Origin: Powellomyces hirtus
Taxonomy: Eukaryota; Chytridiomycota; Chytridiomycetes; Spizellomycetales; Powellomycetaceae
NCBI GenBank assembly: GCA_025526995.1
Contig: JAHLKG010000003.1
Location: 372,001 to 436,000, forward strand
Reading direction: 5' to 3'
Length of the DNA: 64,000 nucleotides
Position numbers and translations under genes: made by a program. Under the pieces are notes generated by a model, which saw nothing but the letters and a program-made list of their open reading frames with translations, was not told the origin of the DNA and did not search any database. The stretch's first letter is position 1. Each line of letters opens with the position of its first letter. Of this stretch, positions 23,617 through 35,198 are shown piece by piece.

Positions 23617-26279
23617 ATATTATTATTCAGAGTTGAGTCTTCTGTCCGCGGGGTCAGATCCATCAGTGCTTGGATTGAAATCCTCTGAGCAGTTTCTGCC
23701 AAGAGCCATCATCAGGGTTCAAGATCATCAGTAGGGGGTAAAATAACGATGGAATTTGAGCTGGAACCACTATAACACAAGGGCCTAATATTGCGCCGCA
23801 AAGCTCCATCTGATTTTCTAATGACGCCCACTGGCAACTGTACAGTACAGTCGGGGGTAAGCCGCGGAGCACAACCTCTGGTCGCACCAGGGGGGCTGCT
23901 AACCCCCGGCCAACCAGAGGGGGGGGGGTCCGCGGCTTTATTACCCCCTACTGTACAGTAGCCTTAAGGAACAGCTAAAGTTTCCGCTTTTGTGGGACCA
24001 TGGAACAATAATGACCACGGAAGACTTTGGAAGCCACTGGGTACAGTAGACATGGGAAGTGGAAACATGAGTCGCTCAGAGCACCGACGACGAACAATTG
24101 TGCAACCCAGGGTTCCCAGGTACGAGGGCGGTCCCAACTTCCAAACAAAAGTTTTGCAAATTAAAAGCTACGTCTAGATTCAATGTCACACCACTCGAAT
24201 TTTGAAAGGATTTGTTGGGTTGCAGCATACGTAAACTATTTACTTTACTATTACACAACGTATGGTTTCAAGTTAACTCATACGGAAGTATATCCGAGGA
24301 ATACTCGAGCCAGACGCTGGATCACTTGGGGCCTTTATAACTCGGATGTGGAAAACGCGAGATGTTTGTCCATAGTCTCAACCTCCCAGCCTAGTTGCTA
24401 TCGATCTGCACCATCAGCTATCGATCAGTTCGCCTTATGGATACAGACCACCCATAGCCTCGTCGGCTTGGGGAGCCACCAATAATGCGTGACGACGAGA
24501 AGACAAAGACCCCACTCGATGTTAATCTACGCTATCGCTCAGCCATTATACTTTTTCGTTTCCGTTTTCTTTTCCTTTTTCTTTCTTTTTGATTCTCTTG
24601 ATTGATAGATAGATATTCCGATCTTCATTTTTTCCTTTCCATCGTTTTTTTCCCCCCATTTTGGCTGCCGGGCATTGTGTCCATGGTAGAGACGTGAACA
24701 ACAACTTATCTCACTACAATTTGCAAAGAATGCAGTTTGTATCTGTGCTGTCCTGGCTCCTGCGACCTTTTCATTTTTTTTTTTGGCGGGAGCAGACAAC
24801 GTGCATTGCCGTTTGAACAACCCCACGTTGTATCGACCGAACCGTATCCTGCCGCCGGCATAATAGCATCAGTACGCCTTGGTATCGGGGCCCAAACGCG
24901 GAAACGGAAAGATATCGAACCATAGTCGAAAATGCATGTTGAGATAGATATGACATGGTACAAATACAGTACACGTCGAAAGTGGATGGACCCGCGCACC
25001 AGGCAATATCTACTTTACCGACTCGGATTCGTCTGAAGCCGGTCCCCGATCCATGTTGTGTCAACCATGTGTCCTGTGAGCCAACGTCCAGCTTTCTGTG
25101 GGGGTGGCTAGTAAAGGATGGTTTGGGCGCCCACTAATTTCACTCAAAAAACCCCCGAAGCGGCTCAGCGGTTTAGATTTCTTTCGTCGGCTACTATTTT
25201 CTTTTTTCGCATTAGGAATTTTTTTCCTTGTGTGTTTCGACAAAAATCTGCGGCTTCTCGTGAAAGGCGAGACGCGTCGCGTCGGGCGGGCTCGGAACAT
25301 GAGGGTGTGACGACGCTGTAGGAATATGCGGAAATGGGTGGAGCAGAAGGCCAGGAGCGTCGTGGGAAGTAAAGAGATCATTGATGAAGGGAACAACACT
25401 TGGGGGAGCAACGGGCGGGAAGGGAGAGATGTGTAGGTGCTCCCTTGTATGACGCTGGTAACAAACACAACGCATTACTTGAATCCCTCACCATTTTCGG
25501 CCAGTCCAGTAAAATATACAAAGCCCAGCGCAATCCAAAACCTGCCAGCTACTTGGAGCGGAGCCTACCTACGTCTCTTGTGCAATGGGTGGCTGGTGGC
25601 GGAGGATGGATAGTTGGGGTCTGCCTGGCTTTGCCTTGCATTTGGCTCTACACGCATACACGCAGTGCACGGTTTGTACCTTCGTGTATGCTGACGATGG
25701 CGCACAGACCACCACCACCATGGGGGGAAACCCCCAATTCCCGCCAGCCAATGTGTGCCACTTGATCCCCACCTTCCTCCTTTTGCTGTTTGAGTCATTC
25801 TCCTGCTGTGAATACAAGTGAACCATGATTTTCCTCTCTTCTCCCGCTGGGGCAACTGGTACAAATACATTCGCAGTTTGGTCTCGGGATCTTGACGACG
25901 TGTTTATCCTTTTTGTGCCCCACGCTTTGCATTCCACTTTGCTCCTCGTCCCATCCCCTGTAACTAAAATCCAACCCCTTCGTCAACGTACGCTCGCGTC
26001 GCGCTCTTAGAGTCTCAGCATTGGTTCTGTCTTGCGCCTCGTTGCCAACACTTCAAAAGTCGTTTGGCCTTCCAAATTTTTTTTTGTGTTATTCTCAAGT
26101 GTCTATACGTCAACCAGGTACAAGCTTAACTACCATTCATTCCATGCCCCTCCCGTTATTTGCCATATGCCAGAGCCCATTTTGACTCCTTTCCAGCACT
26201 TTACAGAATTGACAGATAGCAAGATTGCGTGTCCAACATCGGCGAAAAGCACGACGTCACTACACACATTCACGACGCC
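23617..26279. other. Gene-poor region
   Basis: About 2.7 kb with no supported coding gene. It contains a MITE-like inverted repeat at 23838-23961, T-rich and pyrimidine tracts (24545-24660, 24770-24785, 25180-25230), and the likely promoter of the bHLH gene on the right. Short open frames such as 24183-24485 lack family motifs or splice-linked neighbours. Confidence 0.5.
23838..23961. mobile_element. MITE-like inverted-repeat element
   Basis: About 124 nt whose ends are imperfect inverted repeats: CTGTACAGTA...GGGGGTAA..GCCGCGGA on the left and TCCGCGGC..TTATTACCCCCTACTGTACAG on the right. An inner pair is also inverted: CAACCTCTGGT near 23872 and ACCAGAGGGG near 23913. The whole unit could fold as one long hairpin. 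There is no coding capacity. Whether it is a transposon relic is inferred from structure only; no target-site duplication is certain. Confidence 0.55.
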
Positions 26280-27914
26280 ATGGAAGCCATATCAGAGCCC
26301 TACTACCCGCACCCTCCATCAGTACCTGTGAACTCTGGCCCACCGTCGCAGTCAGGGTCAGATGGCACTGGTCATCACCCACATGCGCAGATGTTCCCGT
26401 TCCAGATTCCTCCCTGTAAGTCTCCGTTTGACGCGTTGCTTGGTCACGCGTCGGTTGGGTCAACGACCACATCGGCTCTGTTACCAGTTAGTTGCTCGAG
26501 AATTGACAATGATGCTTTTGTCTTAGATGGATATCCGGCACGACAGTGAGTATATTTCAAGGGTCGAGATCGACGTTTCTCCCGAATTTTTATCGACGCG
26601 TCATCGCTTGAGACGGCGGTCTCAACACCTTCTAATTGCTCCTGTTTGTTCTTTGTGTATTCTTACAGCCATGGGGCTGAGTATCAGATGCCGATGTATC
26701 GGGCGGTCAACATGGCGGAGCGACGCGCCTATCACAATGCCACTGAGCGGGCGCGACGGGAGAACCTGAACCACCGATTCCAGGAGTTGGCGCAGGCTCT
26801 GCCCTCTCTGATCTCTGTCCGCAAGCCATCAAAGTCTGTGATTGTCAACCACTCGTTACAGTTCGTCACGGACGTCAAGCGGAAGATGGAGATCAAGGAC
26901 AGAGCACTGAACTCGCTCCGCAATCAGAATGCCGCTCTTCTCACCGAGATGAACAAGCTGAAGGAGATCCTGGGACTCCCGCAGACCCCTGCCCCAGACA
27001 TGGACGAAGATCTGCAAGAAAAGGCGGATCAAGAGGCTGCGGCAGCTGCGGCGGCTCTGAAGCAGGAAATGTTGCAGGCCGAAGCGGCCAATGCCGAGAA
27101 TGCATCTACAAGTCCCCAAATGGCGTCGAGCAGCCTATCACCGTCGTTGCAGGCTCGCAGGGGTTCGGACACCACGGAAGATGGTGAACAAGGGCGCAGA
27201 GACTCACTTGCGCCTGCTGCGGAACAGAGCGTCGGGGAGCAGCAGCATAAAGGAGATCCGAGCCCAAATCCAGCCCCGAACGTGTCGTCGCTCGAAATGA
27301 CCGCGTTGACCAATTCGTTCAGCGCTGATCAGATTCTAAGCGAAGGTCAGTATTGAGAAGCCCCTACAGCTTCTCCTACGGATGTGAGCTCTGTCGCCTA
27401 ACGCTCACTCTTACTTTGGTTTACAGCAAGCATCTTCCAAACTCAATTCGAGCACCATCACATGCCATCGACGTCCAAAGACTCCAAACTCCCTCCGTCG
27501 TATGTTGACGTGAGCTTTGGACCTCGCGAAACCCCGACGCCGCCAAACGGCACCCCGATCATCCAGCAAGATCCAGGAGCGCCGCCTCACCCTGCCGAAT
27601 ACGCATGCGTGTCTCAAGACAATTCACCGTACGCGCATCACCTACAATTGCATCAGCACCATCAGCAATTACAACCCCCACAGCAACAGCAACAACAGCA
27701 TCCACATCGCCCCGCACAGCAACAACAGCATCATCCCCACCAGCAACATCAGCATCAGCATCAGCACCCCCAGCATCCCCATCACGGAGCGGACATGGCG
27801 CAATACAATTCTATGCCTAGGCGCGCGTACTCGTTTGATGCGAGCTACCTCCCCGGCATGCAGGCCGCAATGAACTCACTCGGAGGAGACATGCGTTTTC
27901 ATCAACAGCACTGA
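26280..27914 (+). CDS. Basic helix-loop-helix transcription factor
   Basis: Nuclear DNA-binding regulator. Exons 26280-26415, 26527-26545 (only 19 nt), 26669-27345 and 27427-27914 join in phase to 439 aa. The bHLH domain is at about residues 70-125: basic region ERRAYHNATERARRENLNHR, helix 1 FQELAQALPSL, loop, helix 2 KSVIVNHSLQFVTDVKRK. The Glu/Arg pattern suggests E-box (CANNTG) binding. A leucine-rich coil follows (NSLRNQNAALLTEMNKLKEI), then an Ala/Glu segment. The C-terminal exon is dominated by His/Gln runs (about 27640-27790). The first exon is Pro/His/Ser-rich. The ATG at 26280 is the first in frame. Target genes are unknown; no close orthologue is recognised. Confidence 0.85.
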
Positions 27915-28327
27915 TGATTTGGGAAAGTTATTGAGAATCACGTCTCTTGGTGCTTTCTTGTCCCAGATCACACATTGGCAGTAGCCTCCCCGTCAGCCAG
28001 CCAGTGGCTGTGCCCATTGTCCATTGTAGTTGTTTGTATAGTTAATCTTCGCGTATACCCATCTTTCGCTTTCTGCTTGAAAACATACTTGATCAACAAT
28101 CGCATTGCTCTTCCGCAGAGCGCTTCATTTCTAAGAGTATTCGAACTTTTTCACATTTGAATAATATCCATATCTGTTATCTTTCTTGCTGCAGATCTTG
28201 TTGTGGTGGATTTTACCAAGCTGAAATACTGCGCCTCCTTTTTAGTTATTAAGGGTCTGGACTCGTTTCGAGTTAGGGAAATTTGGTTTGATACTACATA
28301 TGCACCAAATGTGATGTCACTTCATCA
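27915..28327. other. Intergenic region between bHLH gene and tRNA-Lys
   Basis: About 413 nt of AT-rich sequence, presumably the bHLH 3' UTR and tRNA upstream DNA. No gene or repeat is supported. Confidence 0.5.
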
Positions 28328-28400
28328 GCCCGGCTAGCTCAATCGGTAGAGCGTGAGACTCTTAATCTCAAGGTTGTGGGTTCGACCCCCACGTCGGGCT
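28328..28400 (+). tRNA. tRNA-Lys (CTT)
   Basis: A 73-nt tRNA with anticodon CTT, same sequence as the tRNAs at 2938 and 17540. Its 3' flank belongs to duplicated block B. Confidence 0.97.
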
Positions 28401-28636
28401 TTCCTTTTTCATTTTGTCACATCCTCATCAACTATCCTTTTTCCACCAGGAGAGTGCCCACTTGTGTATAGAGTGCACTTAGTCATTGATGCATGCACCA
28501 TGTGCCTCCCAGCTTATGTACAAGTAGGGAGTGAAAAGTCTTGCAATGTATGCACAACTTATTGCAGCCTTTGACCAATCGATTCACCACATCTCCGGAA
28601 CGTTCAACAACTTGTGCACATGTTGCAGGACTTCTT
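28328..28636 (+). repeat. Inverted segmental duplication, copy B (tRNA-Lys plus 3' flank)
   Basis: Matches copy A (17335-17612) in inverted orientation about 11 kb away. The tRNA is identical and the flank differs by scattered substitutions. An extra segment of about 30 nt here (near 28487-28520) is absent from copy A. Similarity fades after the shared CAACTTGTGCACATGTTGCA near 28605-28630. Confidence 0.9.
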
Positions 28637-28761
28637 ACATCACGACTGTAGTACCATCTCAAACCGTTGACAATGTTAAATATCCGGCAACGATTAGATA
28701 AACTTGTGGGCAGCTCTAAAGACAGTAATGACACCAACGTCATTCGAGTTCCTTTCACATT

Positions 28762-28834
28762 GCCCGGTTAGCTCAATCGGTAGAGCGTGAGGCTTTTAAC
28801 CTCAAGGCTGCGGGTTCGAGACCCGCATCGGGCT
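28762..28834 (+). tRNA. tRNA-Lys (TTT)
   Basis: A 73-nt tRNA, anticodon TTT, acceptor stem GCCCGGT/ATCGGGC, followed directly by a T run (28834-28846) suited to Pol III termination. It differs from the copy at 3384 by one D-loop base. Confidence 0.97.
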
Positions 28835-29114
28835 TTTTTTTTTTTTTGTCATCTTCCCTCTTTTTGAGGAAGTTTACAGTGTTGCTTTGCGATCCACAGA
28901 GGCTAATATCGGAGCAAACTCACAAGGCAAAAAGTGATGGATAGACACACGCAACAAAATCTACAGACAGAGTTACAGAGCAAGTATATTTTTAGGCGTT
29001 TTGTTTTCTTGTGGCCAGAGTGGCTTGCAAGCTGTGAGACTAACCAGCTCGGTAAGGTAGGTATATAGGTTGAAAGAGTGAGGAATTCGTCTTGAGACCC
29101 ACGTGGCACACGTG

Positions 29115-32100
29115 CTATGGTTTGCCAGTGAGGTCTGTGATCAGAAGAACCTCGTCTTGGTCTTCATGGGTGATGACCTGGTCACCGGGCGTGGGGAGGA
29201 GCAAATCGTCAAAGTTGAATGATTCGGACATGTAGGGGGCGGCATACAAAGAAGAGGAAGAGGACGAAGGTGATTGATCGGAGGGTAGTGACTCGGTGGC
29301 AGGTCTGCGGTGAGAGGCTTTACTGTTTTTCGAAGGGACCATGACTGCTGCACTGCTGGATTCCAAGAGGCGCGCGGCGGGATCGCCGTCGTCTGACGCC
29401 GCAGGCATAGTCATAGGAGAAATGTGGCAGGCATCCTCGAACGAAAGTGGCTCTGCATAACCCAGGGGAGACTTAGTGTGCTGCCATAGTTTCACATATC
29501 AGGCCAATGCGTACCCTTCTTATGAGCATCCATTGCCACGATTTGGGCAAAGCGATGGCCCATAGAAAGCTCAAGGGGGTTGATTTCAATTGGAGAGTCC
29601 ATGGCGGTCGACAAATTCTCCTGTATCTTGTCTCCAGAATGTAGTGTCGGGAGATGACTGCTCGGCCCAGTCCGCCCATTGCTAAAAAGCAGGAAACAGT
29701 TAGCCCGTCGTGCAAAAAGTGACCCATTATCGGCTCTGAAATAATTTGTGACACTTACCTGTGAGGTTTGGGTGCCTCACGTTTAACTTGCACTTCCATA
29801 GCCGGTGGTAGATCACTGAGATCAGGTGCAACCACAGTGGTGCTTGCGGCCATTCTCTGGCGGCCTTTATCATAAACTTGGAAAACAAATTGAGGCCCCA
29901 TCCATACTGGTGGGCGTAAGGACGGGTGATAACTGCGGATCTCGATTTTGGAAGCCCAATTGGTAGAGTGTCTCCCTGGTGATGGGTGTTCTTGAGCAGC
30001 CATGACTGAATGCTTGGGGCTTCCCTTGCATGCTGTATTTGGCGAACGTTGCGGCATCTATCGAGTATCAAGGTGAGCATGGAGCTGGGACTTTGGTGAC
30101 AAACGTTGAGCGTCCAGACTTACCCCGATGGACCGTTGAACTTCTGCCCAGTCCTTATCTCTTTTCACGTTCCATTCCATGACATTAGTTATCTTGACTC
30201 TAACATGATGGCTAGCTCGGGATCCCGTCCCCAATACAGAAGACAATCCTGGGAAGGCATTGGACAGAAGACTGGAGGGGGAAAATCTCTCCATAGGACT
30301 GGTACTGCGGCCATCACTGTTGTTTTGTGGGGTAGGGAGATGTGTCGCAGGTGAAGTGGGCGAGTGCGTCGACCCAGAGTGTTCCAGAATGACATCGACA
30401 TGATGAATCATCAGACTGTCGCGATCAGTCGATTGGAAGGTGAGGATACGCTGCCGATAAATCCGCGTGGTTGTGGCATTGTGGGAAGTCGATGGTTCGA
30501 GCGTAGATCCCCTGGGACTTCCCCAGCTGCCGGTCACGGAAGCGGAAGGACTGCTGCGGTCGGAGCTTGGACGCCGGGAATATGTGCTGTTGTATGCTCT
30601 GCTGGCATTAATCTTGTCTTGCTTCTCGGCCGGCAGAAAGGCAGCCAGTTGCCAAGCGCGTGCCGAGCCAGATAGACTATCAGGCAGTTCATCCGCTTCT
30701 GCTGTACCAAGTTTATGACCTGGTCTCGGTTCACTTGGATGGTGTCGCTTCACGCGTGCAATGGGGTACAGACTCGCCACTCCTCCAATTGTCTCCGTGC
30801 CTTTACCGAGCGTATTGAGCGATGTAGTCGCCCTTGGCTCCGTCAGGCCATTGATAAGATTGAGCCGCTCGTCAGGTGTACCATTGATCGCGGTAGTTCG
30901 TCGGTCTCGACCTGCAAAAGGGTCTATCTTATATATGTGGGTTGTGCCCTTGGCGGTGGTGACACCTATCCATCGAGAGTCCCACGAGAACCCGATATGT
31001 TCTATCGTCGCCGCCGTATAACCTCGCTCAAGTTTGTAAAGGCAGCGCACAGCTGCGCGAACTTTGCCGCTTGAGCTTCGCCCTGGGACCTCCCACAAGT
31101 AGAAGGTATTTGCTTGCACGGATGCAGTCAACGCAATAGTCTGACTTGGGTTGAAACACGCCACGGAGACTGGATTAGAATGCGGCTTCCAGTGAGCAAT
31201 GGCCGCTGAGGCGTTTGCGGTGGACTTGTCAAGTGGCAAACTGCAGATGATAACCTATGAACGCGCACATCAGAAAGTGCAATATGGTACAGGATAGCAT
31301 GGGCGTCAGAAGAAGAGTACATACCGCTCCCACCGCGCCGGGAGATTTTGACTTATCCGTTTGACTGCTGCTTCTGGGACTGGTGCCGCTTCTGGCCATG
31401 GATCTCTCTGAGTCACGTTGAAGTGTCTGTCCTCGCTCAACCATTGTCTCTCCAATTTTGGTACCCGCGTGGGAGAAGTAGTTGCTCAACGCTTGATAGC
31501 CATATTCGCCAATGACTTTCGCCCCCACCACGAGATCCTTTGCAACCTTTCCAGCCATCTTTCGCGCGAGGCCACTTTCCTCATTGACTTCTGCATCATC
31601 GCTGTCTGGGTCAGCGGATGTTGGAGATCCCCTCCGTACCGTGGGTGGTGCGGCTGACGTCGCGTAGATGATGTAACGCAGCCCTATATCGAAAACGGGG
31701 ATGCTATGAAGCGGACTTGCGAGAACATCGGTGAACTTTGCTAGGAAATCCATGGTTGACGTGGAATAAATGTTCAGCACTTGTGAAGCGAGCGCCTGCA
31801 GAGAAAATTAATTACTATTGTATGATCTGGAGGAAAGTCGCGATAGCAGGAAACCAGAACGTACTACGGCAATCACACGTGGCGTGCATTTAACGTCGAC
31901 CGGCTCGTCTGCTTCAAAGTCCAGAGTGTGGACAGTACTAAGTGATTGCATGGAGAACAGTCGCAAGACTTGCCCGCCATCTGTCATCGGATTGCCAGCG
32001 GTTATGGACTTGTCAACGCTAACCGGTCGTCGTGACTCAATTTAGCATACGGCTGCATTGCCTAAGAAGAGAAGTTTTGCCTTACATGAGAGCCACTAGC

Positions 32101-32675
32101 GGCCGCGCGCTTTTCCATTTGTCTACCATTGCATCTCGCTCTATGTCAGGGACAGCCTAAATGTTACCAAGACTAATGCATCAGCCGCTGTCGCGCCGAC
32201 CGCATGGTGTTTCCGCCTTACCTCAATGCAATGCACTTTCCCGAACCCTTGACGAAGAGAAAGAACTTCCTGAACATTGTCGGCGTCTGAAACGTCCCAT
32301 ATCTGGAACCCCGCCTGATATCCGAGAAACAGATACAGTTTCTTTTTGCGGAAAGCCGGATCATGGCTAGTCAACGGCCAGCTAATCCAGCAGAATTTAG
32401 CAAAAGCCACCGTCTCCGATCCAAAGTCGGCCGAGTTTACATCCTCTAGACCATGTGCTTCAGTACTCGGATTCCATTGAAGCTTATCGGGAAGATTCTG
32501 CGCAACGTAGGCTGAGATCCCGCCAAGATATGAGGAGATGTTGGATATAGCGGTTTGAGGCCTGTTATAAATTTCAATTTAACAATCAATGCGCTATGCA
32601 AACGAAAGGATCATGCAAGTACTACCTTAGTGCTTTGGGTTGTGCTCTGACTCCCTGAGGTTCCTGCGCAAACAT
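29115..32675 (-). CDS. BCAS3: BCAS3-family WD40 protein (autophagy/phagophore-associated)
   Basis: Beta-propeller protein of the BCAS3 family; the mammalian protein binds phosphoinositides at the phagophore with PHAF1. Nine exons join in phase to 995 aa: 32626-32675, 32222-32561, 32086-32156, 31865-32018, 31325-31795, 30124-31254, 29759-30024, 29515-29681 and 29115-29452. Seen: YLFLGYQAGFQIWDVSDADN, RPLVALI, VFDIGLRYIIYATS, AKDLVVGAKVIGEYGYQALS, HSNPVSVACFNPSQTIALTA, YTAATIEHIGFSWDSRWIGV, and in the BCAS3 C-terminal domain IEIRSYHPSLRPPVWMGPQF and PIEINPLELSMGHRF. A Ser/Pro/Thr-rich linker lies between the propeller and the C-terminal domain. The acceptor of the exon at 30024 is the least certain junction. 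The ATG at 32675 opens a 50-nt first exon. Confidence 0.88.
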
Positions 32676-33420
32676 CCTCTTATTGGACACGAGGCTGGGA
32701 AGCCCGGATAGGGCCGCGACGCACCGACGGCACGGAACGACGAGACTGCTATTTCACTTCCTCTGGGGATGCCGGCGAAAGGGGAATAAGGAGAGCTTTC
32801 TGGAACTTGGTAGAAGAACACAGGTAGCCGGCCTTGTCTTGTTCAAAGCAATGCTGATCTCCGCTTGAAACTATAGCGGGTGTGACAGGGAAGCGGGATC
32901 ACCCGAGCGCGGGACGAAATTCAACGTAGTTAAACAGCGGAGGACACAGGCCAACTTGGAAGCGAGCTGTGGAAACAGGATCAAAGCAAAAAGCGAAGTG
33001 CTAGTGAAAGAATAGAGATGCTTGCTAATTGGAAGTTTGTCAAGGTACATTAGTGAGCCAAAAGCGAGGGCAAACAAGGTCGGCCTCATGAATGGTGATG
33101 TGTCACACGCCCCCGCGCCACACTTCCAATGTCCCATGGCACGCGCGTTTTTATGACACGTCCACGTCAACTGGCGCAGCTGTCATTTATTCTGCAGGTT
33201 GGATAAACTTTGACATACTGATTCATGCGAGAATTCGTGAGACGGCGCATGGTCTAAATATGGCAAGTCACTTGTACAAGCACAAAGAGCTATGAAACCA
33301 TACTGTCTATGAAGCATTGGGCTCTCCTCGCTGAATAGACAGGAGAGCCATCATGAGAAAGACATGGGCCGGTGACTACGTACAGTTTGCTTGGGAAAAT
33401 AAGCATGGCTGCAGCAGTAC
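32676..33420. other. Intergenic region
   Basis: About 745 nt between the BCAS3-like start and the OSTF1-like stop, both minus strand. No supported gene is seen. It would hold the BCAS3-like promoter. Confidence 0.45.
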
Positions 33421-34786
33421 TTAGTCATCGTCCTCGTCGTGGTCTTCTTCCAAGCCCACGTCTTGACTAGTACGCAGAAGGACCGCAGCGGCGTCGTCTG
33501 ACTTTGCAAGCTGTACCGCTGTCTTCCCATCGTTGTTCCTGATCCGCATATCCGTCCCTTGTTGTGAAAGAAGGAGCTCCAGTACCGCTGTGTGGCCACC
33601 TACCAAAAGTATACAGCAGTCAGCCATGCGACGAGGTTCCACTTGGTTCTGTAAATGCTGAACTATCGGAATCATAACAGTTTACCCCATGCCGCTAAAT
33701 GCAGTGGTGTATCACCCAGCTTGTTCTACAAGGAAACAGAATGAGAAGCCAGTAACACATAGCGTCGGCTGCTGCGGCGGCTACCTGAGAATTGATTGCA
33801 GGCTTACGGTCGAGAAGCATTTGCACAACCGCAATGTGCCCACCGCGGCACGCCCAATGTAGCGGAGAGTTCCCCGCTTTGTCTAAAGCTGTGGAATTGA
33901 ACGAGAGGTTCCGCTAAACAAGCTGTTTTCGGTTGATTCGTCCATCTGTGATGCAAACGCACCATTTACCGAAACACCCGCGCTAAGAAGCTCTTTTGTG
34001 AATCCAACATTGCCTTAGAATGTCATGGAAGTGAGTCAGAGAGGCGACGGCTGACTACGCCAATTGAGGACATGTCAGATACCTCGCTTCGCAGCCTCTG
34101 CAAGAGAGAAGATAAAGTCAACATGCTGTGGCGTGTGGGCAGATAAATGTGCAAAATGCATACCATGCAACGGGTTGTCAATCTCAGCTGTATTATCGCC
34201 GACTAGATGGAACGTGACATGCACATTAGGTCCGGCGAGAATTTGCAACACCGAGACAAAATGGGAGATCCAAGATTTCTGCGGTTCATTTACCGTAAAC
34301 CTTTGGCACAAAGCCCTCTTTGTCATTGCACCTGCATTTCCACCAATGCTCTTCGTCCTTGTTGAGAACGCTGTTTCAGAAAAAGGAAGGGTGAGATTCG
34401 CAAGCTTCCATTTCCGCTATACAGTGCTAACCACAGCGCTTATCCTTCCGCTTACTATAGTACGTCGCCTTCTGAGAAGGACAACTCGTCTGGACGTTGT
34501 GCGGTGTAATCGTACAAGGCGCGGACGACTTGAATGTCTTTCTTGCCCGGCCTATTGATTTTCGGGAGTTATAGAGCCAACGGTGTCAAATCGACCCACA
34601 AGGAAGAGCGCACGACCTTCTCAAGGCCCCATAGCACAGAGAACGCATTCCGGGCCGCGTACGTCATAAACCATGCCAGCCCGGGTACTTCTACCACTCC
34701 TCTCTCTGATGCCATTCCTCTGTCCGCCGTTCTGCTCCCAAGTAGATCACATACCTTGTGGGGCGGGGCGGAGGAGGCGCGGCCAT
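33421..34786 (-). CDS. OSTF1: OSTF1-like SH3 plus ankyrin-repeat adaptor
   Basis: Small cytosolic adaptor matching animal osteoclast-stimulating factor 1. Nine exons join in phase to 210 aa (human protein 214 aa): 34755-34786, 34456-34551, 34294-34370, 34164-34202, 34083-34097, 33963-34013, 33785-33888, 33686-33725 and 33421-33599. SH3 at residues 12-70: RALYDYTAQRPDELSFSEGD, NKDEEHWWKC, EGFVPKVYVGD. Ankyrin repeats then read IDNPLHEAAKRGNVGF, LDKAGNSPLHWACRGGH, NKLGDTPLHLAAWGGH and NDGKTAVQLA. The acidic tail DEDDD resembles that of OSTF1. Exon 5 is only 15 nt and encodes most of EAAKR. Every junction has GT...AG. Divergent from NAR1 across 412 nt. Partners in a fungus are unknown. Confidence 0.92.
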
Positions 34787-35198
34787 AACCGGTTGTTTCG
34801 CTTTTTTTTTGGTTGATGTGCCGGGTCCACACACTGCAGTATGCAGCTTTGGGCTTTGGATATTTGACGCAAACGGAATGGCCTTCCTCACGCGTGGGAT
34901 GACTCACCAAGAGCGAGAGTTGATATGGGATGGATCCCAGATGTAGCATTGTGTGGGGTTTAGATTCGAAATCCGACTTTTGGAACACTTGCGGGATTGA
35001 TCTTCCTTCTTTCCTCCGTTGTTTTTTCACCCCCATTTCTCCACTAAATCTCCTTGTCTTCCTGCTGAATTTTCGTATTCTGTCTTGCCCTTCTATCCTT
35101 GCTACTCACGGCTTTGAGGTCCTTGGTGTGCTCTAAAACAGGTCCCCCTATCACTGTCGTCACTCACCGCCGCGTTACCCCACTCCGATATCTCCTTC
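34787..35198. promoter_or_regulatory. Shared divergent promoter region of OSTF1-like and NAR1
   Basis: A 412-nt gap between two start codons. It contains CT-rich tracts just upstream of NAR1 (34995-35130). No TATA box is obvious. Promoter role is inferred from position. Confidence 0.5.

Noticed and set aside
24183..24485. 100-residue plus-strand open frame in the gene desert
   Set aside because: No recognisable domain, no coding-like composition, no splice-linked neighbours.
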